Source of the DNA: Owenia fusiformis
Taxonomy: Eukaryota > Annelida > Polychaeta > Sabellida > Oweniidae
NCBI GenBank assembly: GCA_903813345.2
Contig: CAIIXF020000001.1
Coordinates: 27,391,915-27,455,914 of the forward strand
Direction: 5' to 3'
DNA length: 64,000 nt
Shown here: piece after piece, positions 1 to 11,000 of the stretch
Layout of the letters: the number at the start of each line of letters is the position of its first letter
How positions within the stretch are numbered: the stretch's first letter is position 1
Program-made: the position numbers and the translations under genes
The notes under the pieces: model-generated
Databases searched by the model: none
Told to the model about the DNA's origin: nothing
The model's input: the letters and a program-made list of their open reading frames with translations, nothing else

Positions 1-322
1 CAAATCAAAATAATCTTTAAGAAGACAGAATAACTGATTGTCCATAATTTATTTGTTATTTTCATTTATTTTTTGTTATTTTCATCTAGTAAAATACAAT
101 ACAGGAATCTTTCGTAGAGGACACTCAAAAGGGCTTTGTTGTCGATTTTAGTGTGTCCATGTTGACGTAAACATTTCTGTTTTCACTATTAGGATAATGA
201 AGTTATTAATTTTGTTGCCCTAAATTATCAAATTATGGCGAAAACTAGGATATTAAAATAAATTATAAAATAATAAATCAAATACTGTAGTGATGAGCAA
301 AACATTCTGTTTGAATACTCAC
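1..322 (-). other. Gene B intron, cut by the window edge
   Basis: AT-rich sequence downstream (on the minus strand) of the 323-434 exon. I see no further exon; the catalytic domain should continue left of base 1. Confidence 0.4.
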
Positions 323-434
323 CCAAGATGAAGGAAACTTAGTTGTATCGGTGAATGCACAGGATTGCGTATCCAATATGATGTTTTCAGTAACACTATC
401 TATTTCAGCATCCGTTCGTAATTCTTCTAAGAAA
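323..434 (-). CDS. Gene B exon 4: end of I9 propeptide
   Basis: 112 bp, phase 2 to phase 0. The acceptor is CTACTTTTAG and the donor TGGGTGAGT. It reads FLEELRTDAEIDSVTENI and ends KFPSSW, the usual lead-in to an S8 catalytic domain. The equivalent exon in gene A is 110 bp, which reveals a frameshift there. Confidence 0.6.
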
Positions 435-3330
435 CTAAAAGTAGTATGGAGTTCACACAATGAATTGTTGTAGGTTTAATGAATGAGTTTTATAAGCCTA
501 GCACAAGGGAAACGAGAGTATTTAATCACGCACACAATCCTTTGAGTCCCAGGTCCTTTCCGAAAACCCTGTCACACTGCTATCCTAGAGAAGCTAGTAT
601 ACAAATAGTGACTGCCATTGAGGGCAATAGTGTAAATTATTTCCCCGAGGGAATATCCTCTACAATGTACTATTCCCGAAGCCGCAGGCTGAGGGAATAG
701 TATATTGTAGAGGATATTCCCAAGGGGAAATCATTTACACTATTGCTCGAAATTAGGCAGTCACTATTTGTTTTATTATATACCCTATACTGACTCTTGT
801 CCCGTTTCCTCTGCGAAGGCCAAAAAGGCTTAGAAAGCCCCCTCCCCAGTAGCATTATAAGCTGTGACGTCATCAGATGCTCAACAGAAATTTTTGCCTC
901 TGAGACTCTCACTTGACAAATTCAATCGTGTTTAACACGCGGAATAGATTATCATAACACTTGAAATTACACAGACGTATTGAGCTTAGGGAACTTTATA
1001 CACGTTGCTTATATTGTATCGTTCACGCACGTCTGTCATGGTGAACGGAGTTGATTTGTGTTTGTGCTCATCCTCCATTTTTCTGTTTTTCGTCTGCGCA
1101 GTGATGATGAGCAGACGTTTCCAAGGGTAATAGAGCTTGCAATTGTGACGTCAGCGGGCAATAGTTCAAATGTATATTCCCGCTGACGTCACATTTGAGG
1201 GAATATAACTTTCCGAGGGAAATAGTAAATCTATTTCGGAACACGTGACTAGGTATTGACCAATCAGGATTAGTGTTACATATTGGGTATATAATAAATG
1301 TATATATTGACTAGATTGATGATGACATTGATTTTATTAAGAAGATTGTAAAATACTGTGTTCTGATTGGTCAGAATAGAATTGTATATAATAATTTGTG
1401 TATTGAGACTACGAATGACACAAAGATCTAAGAAGGTCCAGTCTGAAAGTACTATGTAGTATCTACTGGTACTGGTATATTGAATTAACTGTTTTGACAC
1501 GCATTTGTTTAACAATAACATGCTTTAAGTTGAAGACAAGAGGCTACCTTTGGTTATCACACTCGATCGAGTATAGCCTCAATGTGTTTGACCGATGTGC
1601 CTTCCTTTGATGTGTGTATAGTTCTCTTATATTCTTCGTTTTGCACCCCATTTCCTTTGCACGATTTCTTAAACTGGAGAACTTGTGTCCAGCTAAAATT
1701 CAAAGTAAGTCACTAGTAATGAAAAAGATATTGTAAAAAGTAAAAGTAATTGGCATTACTTTACGCATTTAGGTTATTTTGCAATATTGTGGAAGTAACA
1801 TCAATTTCTCCAAAGGTTCCATTCATGTAACATCATTTTTTCCTAAATTAGGACAATATCAGTTTGATCGATTATCTGGATAACATAGCCAAGTGGGCTA
1901 CATCAACAACCCTGCATACATCAGTAAAACCTGTCTCATCCAAAAGCCATTAGAACTGACTGACCAAAAGTGTCCTGATTGGTAGGTGTTCACATTTCGA
2001 TGCTTTTTAACATGAAAATCTAAGGCAGATTAAAAATATGCTACCTAAAATGCGTTCAAATTGACAGGTGTTCAGATTGACAGGTGTTCAGATTGACAGG
2101 TGTTCAGATTAAAGAGGTGTTCGGATAGACAAGTTTTACTGTGAATAGATTCTACATCATAACTTGTTAAATGTTAAATGATTCGTATCTCAAACACAAA
2201 ACATCATCATCGCAATTCTAGAATAAAGAGAGGTCATTGCAATATGAGAGAAAAAGTACATCAAAATTAGTGATACCGATACAAATACATGTTAGATAAA
2301 TGTTTTATTACTCGCCTTTTTATGAAGTTATGTAACTGAATAAAAACAGTGCTTATATCAAAACGGAATTGCACAAGTACAGAAATGTAAATCTTAAGTG
2401 TACCTTGACCGTTTGTCATTTCCTCCTTTAATTTAAGTATATACTGCCCAGTTTTTACTGCTGCAAAGAAATTAATAATATGTGTAACAATAGCAACGAC
2501 AATTCGACAACTTTAACAAGATTAGAACACTCGACAAAAAACATATGGAAGTTCTCCGAATTATGTCATATCACCCGTTTTCAATATTTCAATGTATCAG
2601 AATGTGTCCCTCTGTTTCTGTCACTTCATTAATAGTTTAAATACGCTCCGGGAATAACTGCTAACTAAAATTATTAATTATAATTTTTATTATAATAATT
2701 TAATTAATTATTTGAGTTTTCTCTATTCTCCTTACGAAGTAAAGATTACTGAAGAGTCTAAATAAATAAAAAGATGAAATTTTTTTTTGATGTTTCGCAT
2801 ATTTTCCATATGAATAATTCTCGAGTGTCAGGTACTAATTAAGTTAATCAACTGATTAATGAACTAACACGCTGCATTCTGCTGCATTCTCTTGTTTAAT
2901 GTCCATGAAAATGTTAGTAATTGGCTATGAAAATAATGAAAATGCGCGCCTGAAAATCTGCACAATACAGAATCTTTTTGCAATAACAATTGCAACGTAT
3001 TAATTAGAATATACCTCACAAAATCAAATATGGTCTGAACATATGGACAATTAACTTTACTGCAACATATTTATGTCATGCCCCATGAAAAATAAATATG
3101 TTTCGAACAATTAAGTGCAGTAAACACTTTTCAGGAACACCGGGAACTAACTACAAGTCAGTTTGTTTGACAGAAAAAAAAACATACAATAAAGTGAAGT
3201 CATATTTACCACGATTTCCCATCTTGATATCATTTCTTCCATTTACCAGGCCTATTCTTCCAGTGGTATTATTGGTCAAATATGCTAATATTGTCAACAC
3301 GAGAGCAGCTTTGATATAATTTAGTTCCAT
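323..3330 (-). CDS. Gene B: secreted subtilisin-like (S8/I9) protease, 5' part only
   Basis: Four exons on the minus strand in compatible phase: 3210-3330 (signal peptide), 2404-2460, 1548-1692 and 323-434. Together they encode a signal peptide and an inhibitor-I9 type propeptide that ends in a PSSW motif, where S8 proteases normally enter the catalytic domain (SSWGLDRI in the family). The catalytic exons must lie beyond the left edge. Exon 1548-1692 is 145 bp, exactly the length of its counterpart in gene A (18935-19079), and its protein shares the pattern REIY/RELY, TxRxYxxEC. So the two genes are tandem paralogues in the same orientation. Known for the family: the I9 propeptide assists folding and inhibits the enzyme until cleaved. 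Function is inferred from the propeptide and from gene A. Confidence 0.66.
603..773. mobile_element. Foldback (MITE-like) palindrome
   Basis: An inverted repeat: CAAATAGTGACTGCC at 603 matches GGCAGTCACTATTTG ending at 773. The arms continue through GCAATAGTGTAAAT, GAGGGAATATCCTCTACAAT and CTATTCCC to a short central loop around 690. It lies in an intron of gene B. No coding capacity is visible. Confidence 0.6.
1147..1193. repeat. Inverted repeat GTGACGTCAGCGGG
   Basis: A perfect 14-bp inverted repeat, GTGACGTCAGCGGG and CCCGCTGACGTCAC, encloses 19 bases. Each arm contains TGACGTCA, the consensus of the cAMP-response element. The surrounding words (GGGCAATAG, GAGGGAATA) resemble the 603-773 foldback, so it is more likely part of a related repeat than a promoter. 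Confidence 0.5.
1548..1692 (-). CDS. Gene B exon 3: middle of I9 propeptide
   Basis: 145 bp, phase 1 to phase 2, with acceptor GAATTTTAG and donor AAAGGTAGCC. It includes RAKEMGCKTKNIRELY and TLRLYSIECDNQ, which align with EAEKYNCDPTKQREIY and TTRMYLVECSDK of gene A. Equal length, equal phase and shared cysteine positions make this a strong paralogous match. Confidence 0.65.
2055..2124. repeat. 16-bp tandem repeat, about four units
   Basis: The unit TTCAGATTGACAGGTG is repeated with small changes, the last copies degrading to TTCAGATTAAAGAGGTG. It lies in a gene B intron. Confidence 0.75.
2404..2460 (-). CDS. Gene B exon 2: start of I9 propeptide
   Basis: The acceptor TTTCTTTGCAG precedes CAGTAAAAACTGGG. 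The exon reads AVKTGQYILKLKEEMTNGQ, matching the first strand of I9 propeptides (family pattern YIVxLK), and ends in phase 1. Its equivalent in gene A is 19246-19308. Confidence 0.62.
3210..3330 (-). CDS. Gene B exon 1: start codon and signal peptide
   Basis: The ATG is at 3330-3328. Forty codons begin MELNYIKAALVLTILAYLTN, a short polar start followed by a hydrophobic core, as in a signal peptide. The exon ends in phase 1 at a GTAAAT donor (3209-3204). The first base of the split codon is G and joins CA of the next exon to give Ala. Confidence 0.65.
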
Positions 3331-5008
3331 GATGTTAATATTGAACTTATTTTTTGTCGTATGACAAGCTGCTTAATTCTCTTTAGCTAGCTATAAATAC
3401 ACAATTAATACATAAAACAATAATTTTCAAAATTGTAACAGTCATTTGTTAAACATGATAAATATACAGCAAAGACTAAACAAAATTATCAGATAAATTA
3501 CTCAAAATTTATATTACCTATAAACTAAAGAAAGTATGAGTTTAGAACAATGATCTTTCAAATCAATATAATCAAACGTTACTTATTTACCATAAGTCAT
3601 TACTGAACGTTACTTTCAAGAAAATAAGTGTCCTACCTTTGGTGGTGAGAAAGGGCTCGTCTGTGTTTTCACCCTGCTCTTGTAGCTTTTCTACATTGTT
3701 GACTATTTTCTGCATAGATGATCGTGTCATATTTGACACCGCGAAGCGTTAACAAAAGAAAAAGTGGTTGTCCAAGGTCGTAGACCTCAAATCATAGTTG
3801 ATGTATTCTATTAGAACAGGTCACTGGATAGGACAACGGTTGGAAATTCCGTTCTGTCAGATGTAAGCTTACATAATAGGAGAGTACATATAACTTTTTA
3901 ATATTGATTTCATGAAATTGTGTATGGATTCGTCCAAGCTAATACTATATCTATGCAGTAGCCAGGATGTGAATAAAAATGAATCTGAAAAAAAGCAACC
4001 AAAGCCATGGAAGATCGACTTTAAGAAACAGTGGACAAGTTCAAGCGTGGAACAGAATGACAATGGCGTACTGTTTGGTACAACCTAATAATTGTAGGCT
4101 ATCTAATTGTAGGCTATCTGCTTTATTCAAATGTTTCTTATCCCCCAGTCGTCCATATCCATAGTTTTATGTTTTATCCAAGGCAAAAACATTTCATTGA
4201 GAAAAAAATCACATATAACTATATAGATATTAGAATATATTTATAGCGCATAGGATGAGATCATAATGAATATAAACATTTAAAAAATACTTCGATTGTG
4301 AAAGACTTTAGAACAATGGGAGAAGATGCCAAAAGTGCTATTTTGTATTAAAAATAAATGTCAACCAACCTATTGTCAATATAGCAGTAAGAACACGTGT
4401 ATATATAATTACACTAAACATCTGTTTATTAATTAGATGAGGCAAATGAGGTATAATCAAAATACAAAACTTGCATCGAGTGTTTAGCAGTTTAGGAAGA
4501 ACAACCGACAGTTCTCAGTAATCTGTTAGGAGTTCCCAATAATTGGCCATTTAGAACCCCTTGTGTGGCCCCGCTACAATTATATAATAGAATCACATAG
4601 TCATTCACATAGTCATTTATCATTGCATCATCCGATTTGTGCTTTTACGTGTATATATTATACAGTCTAGTTTATAATGCACCAACTTTAGAAAATGTCA
4701 CATGTGTTTACAATCGGAGAGCTGTTCTTTCACAAATGTCTCTGAAATTCCAAGCATTACGAAGTCTCAAATGAAGAAAAATAATTTGATTTGAAAAAAA
4801 ACATTTCATTTGAACCTTTAAGTGAAATTTCGACACTTCTTTTTCGTGGTAAATATCATGGTCATTGTGTCAAAAGTCGTAGGGTTTTCGACAAAGTCAA
4901 GCAGACTGAAATATATTTTTAAGGCCCTGGATTAAAGTTCGCAATATTCACTTGGGTAAGTCTTGTCTTTAAATTTCAATTATAAAATCATAATTTGCAA
5001 GAATTTAC
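3331..5008. other. Region between genes A and B, with a possible last exon of gene A
   Basis: A minus-strand open stretch at about 3640-3707 reads KIVNNVEKLQEQGENTDEPF after acceptor ATCTATGCAG. It either splices at GGTAGGAC or runs to a stop near 3590. In composition and position it could be the C-terminal tail of gene A. However, it is in phase with the preceding exon only if that exon uses the GTAACA donor 8 nt upstream of the GTAAAT donor. The rest is AT-rich, with no other supported feature. Confidence 0.3.
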
Positions 5009-5082
5009 CTTGTTACCCATGCCATTACTTCAGCAGCTGTTTTATTGGGATTAGTGTGCCAATAGGCAGCCATGGCACCAGT
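5009..5082 (-). CDS. Gene A exon, helix after the catalytic Ser
   Basis: 74 bp reading TGAMAAYWHTNPNKTAAEVM then AWVT. It matches the S8 helix that follows GTSMAxP (VxGxxAxYLxxNPxxTPAEV). Acceptor TATTTATAG, donor AAGGTAAAT. It lies 5.5 kb from the previous exon, across an intron filled with foldback elements. Confidence 0.76.
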
Positions 5083-8000
5083 CTATAAATATAATTCACT
5101 CGTTACAAGTATTTCAGCGGACCTCGGTCAATCGGACTCTGTTTAAGGTTCACATAGAATAACTTCGTTCATGAAAACACCAACATCTCACTGGGTTTTT
5201 ACTTTGTTCCTTCATATTCAGTAGTGCGTGTAAAGTAGAAGAAATATAGAAACTATTCCAGGCTACATTTCCATGCGTTTTTCTCAGTAAACGTATTTGG
5301 AATATTATAATTATATATTTGCTCCATTATCCCCTTGCACTACCGACGACGTAATTACGTAATTAGCCATCTCCAATGTTGTGTTTCGAACTCCCGTGCA
5401 GTGTCTCGGTATAGACACTGCGGCGGGCAGATTATGAAATCCCCAAAATTTGGGGAAGATAGTCCCCCTTTTTGTCACAGATGTACTTGATTTTCATACA
5501 ACTTATAAAATATATATTCTTTTATGTTCACCAATCATTATTTTGTCAAAATATTTCAAAATTATTGAAATATGAGAAAAAATCACCGCGGAAGGAATTC
5601 TGAGTAAAAGTTCTGTTGATAATAGTTTACCGCACGTGTTGTTTATTAGTTAATACGCGCAATTCAACCAATAGTCCACGGTATGAAATTTCTAGGACGT
5701 CTAATTAAGGAGTTGGTGGCACCATATCTGCATAATGATATTTGAGCTTATATTTAGATACCTACATGTGTCCCGCGTTTTATTTTTGTATAGCCGTGAT
5801 AAATACGGCGGGCTTTTAGGCCGAATAATGCATGTCATTATCAGGGGTCAAAAAACGTGTAAAACGTTTTTTGTATTTTTTTTCATAATTTAAAGGACAA
5901 ACATTAAAAGAAAATCACATGAAAATATTTTTAATATATACATCAAGTTTCTTGGCTATAATTTTGCGGTATGTGTTCCTTGAAATACCTTATATATAAA
6001 AAAATCAAGGTTTGAACATTTTATGTCGTTTTGGAGATATTGGTGAAGCAATCAATATATTGGCACCTTTATTACCTGTGAATAACATATGGTTATAATA
6101 TGTCAGTTTTTTACTAAATTAGTTGTAATACATTTTGAGATATGGACAGCCGTATTCAGGGGTCAATTGGCAATAAAGGGAGACTCGTTGTTCTTCCTTG
6201 TCTAATACCGTCTGCGATTGAAAATTGTTGCATATGGTTGAACATGAATTGGTTGCTTATATAAGGACCATATCTTCAACATTTGACTACATGGATCTTT
6301 GAGAAATGTCAGCAATAATGTAAAAATGAATCGATGTAATGCATCGCAGTGACAAATATAATTGTTGTTATATTATACTGTTTGTTACACATTAATAAAA
6401 AAATCAGAATTCTGAAGTAACAAAACATAAACGCACAAGTGGAAATGGAAAAGGCACAGCAACAAATGGAATGTGTTCAAGAGTATACTAATATAAGGGA
6501 ATATCAAAGCATTAACATGCAAAATGCCAACGCATATTCGTTACATACACCGAACGCCGAATATGTACTGTCAATGGACTTTATGTTGGAAACTATAACA
6601 ATATGTCATACCATTTTGGTGGTGACATAATAAACACTAGCAATCCCAAAGTCAAACGTCTATCAACCCCTCCCGACCCACGAGCTAAGTATAAACATCA
6701 TTCCCAGACCATAACACCAAGTAGCACCTCATTATACTCGAGTCATTACAACACAAATTGAATAAAAATACAAATTGTGAGCCAATACTCATAACAATAC
6801 TAATAGTATATTAGATATACAATATTTAGAATTTGGTCTTAATGCTTTGAGATATTTAGATATTATAATTCGTTTAACGTTTAAAAGGGTCAGCATCCCA
6901 CTGCAAACCTAAAGCCTTCAGTTTTAGCAATTTAATTGACAATGCCTAAAATAATCCCCACATCCTTCAGCATCTCGAGTACATAAACTTAAACGGTCGC
7001 AAAACCCAGAAATTATTTTACAAAAAGGAACACTGTTCATTAAACAAAACAGAATACCTCAAATAAAAATCAGTGACTATAGCATTTGGATTCACTCGCA
7101 TAAACCAATCCTCTCATGAAAGCTCTTATATAGAACTAATAATTCGTTTATAAATCACAGGTAATATAATTGCCTAACATAATGCATTCGCAAAAAAGTA
7201 ACATCTCACATGAAAAATCAAAAACATAATAGCCTCATGAATATACTCACAAACACGAATACCTCACATATTAATCGTAACTGATATAACAACTTCTTCA
7301 GTATAGTATATTCCTCGCTTATTATGTGGTGCTGTATAAAATGCACTCAAAAAACCTGATACTCCACATCACGCGGTACTAACTTCGACCGTTAATTTGA
7401 ATTTTTGACCTACCAGGTGCTTGAAAATCAAGGATTGCGAGTCTCATACTGCACCGTTTTTCTTCAAACTTATACCATTAAAAGCAAAACAAAATTGCCT
7501 TTCTGTCGTTGCATTACTTGATTGTAAAGAGTCCCTCGTTCACGCAGCGTTTTGGTTACCAGCTGTCGGAAGGCCTTCTTACAGCTGGGGACCAAAATGC
7601 CGCTGGAAGTAGGGTCTCTTATTAAGAGAATAATGTACCATCAGAAAGGGATTTTTGTTATGCTTTGAATGGAACAAGTTTGAAGAAAAACGGTGCAGAA
7701 TGAGACTCATAATCCTTGATTTTCAAACATCCGGTAGGTCAAAAATTCAAATTAACGGTCGAAGTTAGGACCGCGTGCACATAAAAACTTGGATTAATCA
7801 AACGTTATAGGATGCGCCTCACATAAAAAAAACAATATAGCATCACAGAGTGCATTATTTGAAAGGAATAGCTTTTATAAAATTTCAAATATTATCACTA
7901 CTACCCACCTAGTTACACAGACGTATCGTCAGTGTATCATGGCTGAACTACTTCCGGGATTTGAATTTGGTAAGATATTTTTATTTCTCGATTTACATCT

Positions 8001-11000
8001 ACTTATAAGTCACGATGTGGATTATAATTTGGCTCGAAGTTATGGGAGATAATCTAGTTTGAGAATGTGTCGATGGATTTAGGTTTGGTATGTTAACGAA
8101 GACGCATTTCACATATTTAGTCCCTCGCTTTTGTTACACTGACGACCGGCATTAACATTGCCAATATTACACTGATATTGGTCGTTCGTCAGTGTAACAA
8201 AAGCGAGGGACTAAACACCTGAATTGTGCCTTTGTTAACATATAAAACCTAAAACCATCGACGCATTATCAAACAAGACTATCTTCCTTAACTTCGAGGC
8301 AAATTATTATCCACAACGTGACTTATAAGTAGGTGTAAATCGGGAAATAGATTTTTTTTACCGAAACCTAGTCCCGGAAGTAGTTCCGCCATGATACACT
8401 GACGATACGTCTGTGTAACTAGGTGGGTAGCAGTGATTATACAGAATATAGAATGAAGTTAAAAGAAACTTGTACTCCCCTAAAATAAAGTGTATGGATA
8501 GTACTCACAATTAGCAACGACCCAGGGACAATGACTACCACTCCACATAAAACATTAACAATGATATTGAACTTCTTCACTACTTCTTCAGCATTTAATT
8601 TACTCAGAAATGAGTAATACATGTTATTCAAGTATAAATTAAATTACCTCCTTCATATGTGACATATAATTTCACCCAGAAACTAGTTTTTCTAGCAATA
8701 CCCGATATAAAGACAAAAGAGATATAGCCTGGGAGTAGCCATTTTGTCCGAAATTCTATCCAAAATGTCATGAATATGTACGCACGAGTGCCAAATGCGA
8801 AAGACCAAAAATGACAAAACATAGCAGGAAAATGAAATGTCTAAGATCTCATTGCCAAATGGAAAGAAAATCCAACTATCTCAAATCAATATACAACGTG
8901 AAAGGAAAATGTATCTTACAACACTCACAACAATTCGTAAAAGTGCAATTCGCATGACTTTGGCAACATAGAGTTTGTGCACAAATGAATAATGCCTGAT
9001 TTGATAAAAAGTCACAAATTATAAAATGAAGTATGGCTTCCTAAAACTCGAATGGAAAGATCGGAAACGAGAGATGTTGGATTGCTGAAAAAATTGAGAG
9101 AACCGGTCTTACAAAAAATGATTCGATGTCGTCTTTAAATATCGGAGGCTCGTCTGAAAGATTGGATGTGTGCAACATTATAAATTTCTCCCAATCCAAT
9201 CGGGACTTTGCACGCGATGGGTGAGTTGATATGATTGATAGGGTCACACCTTGGAACAACGATTTAACAACCTTTAATTTCGTATAATTCACAATCTCGC
9301 CCTGCTGAATGAAATCGTCTCTAACGGTGTCACTCATCAATCACGAAGGTTGGTTTCTGGTTCTTATTAATGACAGTATGGCTCTCACTTATAAATTTAC
9401 ATTTAGAATAGAACGAACATTTGTCAAGTTATGATCGAAACAAAAACTAAATCTTGTCTTCGCAAGGGACAGTTCAAAAACTAAATTACTATCTTGAATT
9501 TCACAAATCTTGCTCTACTGCATCAAATCGTCCTGAATATAGTCACTCGTCAACCACGAAAGTTGATTTCCGGTTTCTTAATAAATCATTCTAGCGTTCT
9601 CATTTATAAAACAATCGATAATTAAAACTGAAATATATTATAATGCATTCGATGTTTACTTTCTTACAACATTCCATGGTTATTTTATTGTTGGAGCACA
9701 GCATTGTGACACTATGATATTTGCGACGCATTTGACTGCGCCTTCTTTATTCCTCGATGCAAATCATCTAGTTTAAAAATGTAAACATTCCAATACCAAA
9801 ATTAGATTAATTATTTAATTGATACATCCTTTATATTTTTATTTGATTGCGTTTTGAATATCATTAACAATAATCCGTTGTTTGACCCTTGAAAACGCAA
9901 GAATTATTTCCGTGAATAAATTGTTTCTATAAGTACAAAACTAATATGTTACTAATTATAGATTTTCTGAATATTTCGCATAATTTGGTCACATCTGCTC
10001 TGTCTTATTTTTTTCTAAATAATAAAACGTTGAAAAGTACCCTAGTGCAATACACTAATTGAAAAATGACATTTACGTTAAAATAGTATTATATTTCTAT
10101 GTAATCCTAATCCTTCAAATTATATATAAGTTTCGATTTACAATTTGAGTCTCATAAAATGCACTAAAATGCTCATGAAAAGTTTCACGTTTTTTGACCT
10201 CTTGTGATGACAGACATAATGCGACCAGAAAGCCTTAATATTTTTTACCAAATGGCATTTTAAAAGCATAAGGACATATGCCCCTCCCTAAATATCGGTT
10301 CAAATGTCGTTATGCATATATGGTGCCACGGATTTGTAATATCTATGAGCCATACCATGGACTACAATGAAATTGTCTACATTTTACAATCACGCGACCT
10401 GAGCATGGGACTAGAACCAATCACGTCATTTGTTTATTACGAAGTTACCATGCTTACGATGAGATACCTGCACGCCGCAGTGATATATCACTGCACGGGA
10501 GTTCGGTTGTGTTTGTTAAGCAAGCAAAAATGATATTTGTGATGTTATACTTACTGTCATGGCAGTTGACATTGATGTGCCTGAAAAACAAAACAAAAGA
10601 ACTAATAAATACATCTTAAAGACATAATCAGACATATGAGGGATGACAAAATTACAAGCAATTTGAATATGTGGTTTCTTGTATGGTGGATATGATATTC
10701 ATATATCGCGAAAGATGTGTCCGATTCCAGCCGATTCGAACACAGTATTTCATATAATTGCACTGCACCAACAACCCACCCAAGATCATTCATTGAATGG
10801 TTGTCAACGTGACAACTTGACTCTACGGATTGAAATTGATGCTTTTGCTTTGCTTTATGTGGAAAATATTTTGCATTGTGAAGCACAAGGCCTGATGCAC
10901 TAGGGCTAATTCATTCCACTCAGGCGTTATTTCCTTAACTTAACACACGATGCATCTCGGGCAAAGATTGAATTTTTTTTGAGGAATGATTCCGTCCACA

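Larger units (their letters stand above)
7903..8429. mobile_element. Foldback element with about 235-bp arms
   Basis: The ends CTACCCACCTAGTTACACAG and its reverse complement enclose inverted arms that run to a central loop near 8155-8185. Both arms contain GATACACTGACGATACGTCT and TTAGTCCCTCGCTTTTGTTA or complements. Each arm also holds an inward-pointing ATG with a short open stretch and a splice-donor-like GGTAA, listed separately. It lies in a gene A intron. Confidence 0.7.

Noticed and set aside
8437-8822. Two hydrophobic minus-strand open stretches ending near GT donors, considered as membrane-protein exons
   Set aside because: They lie between protease exons that already join perfectly, have no shared phase and match no family I recognise.
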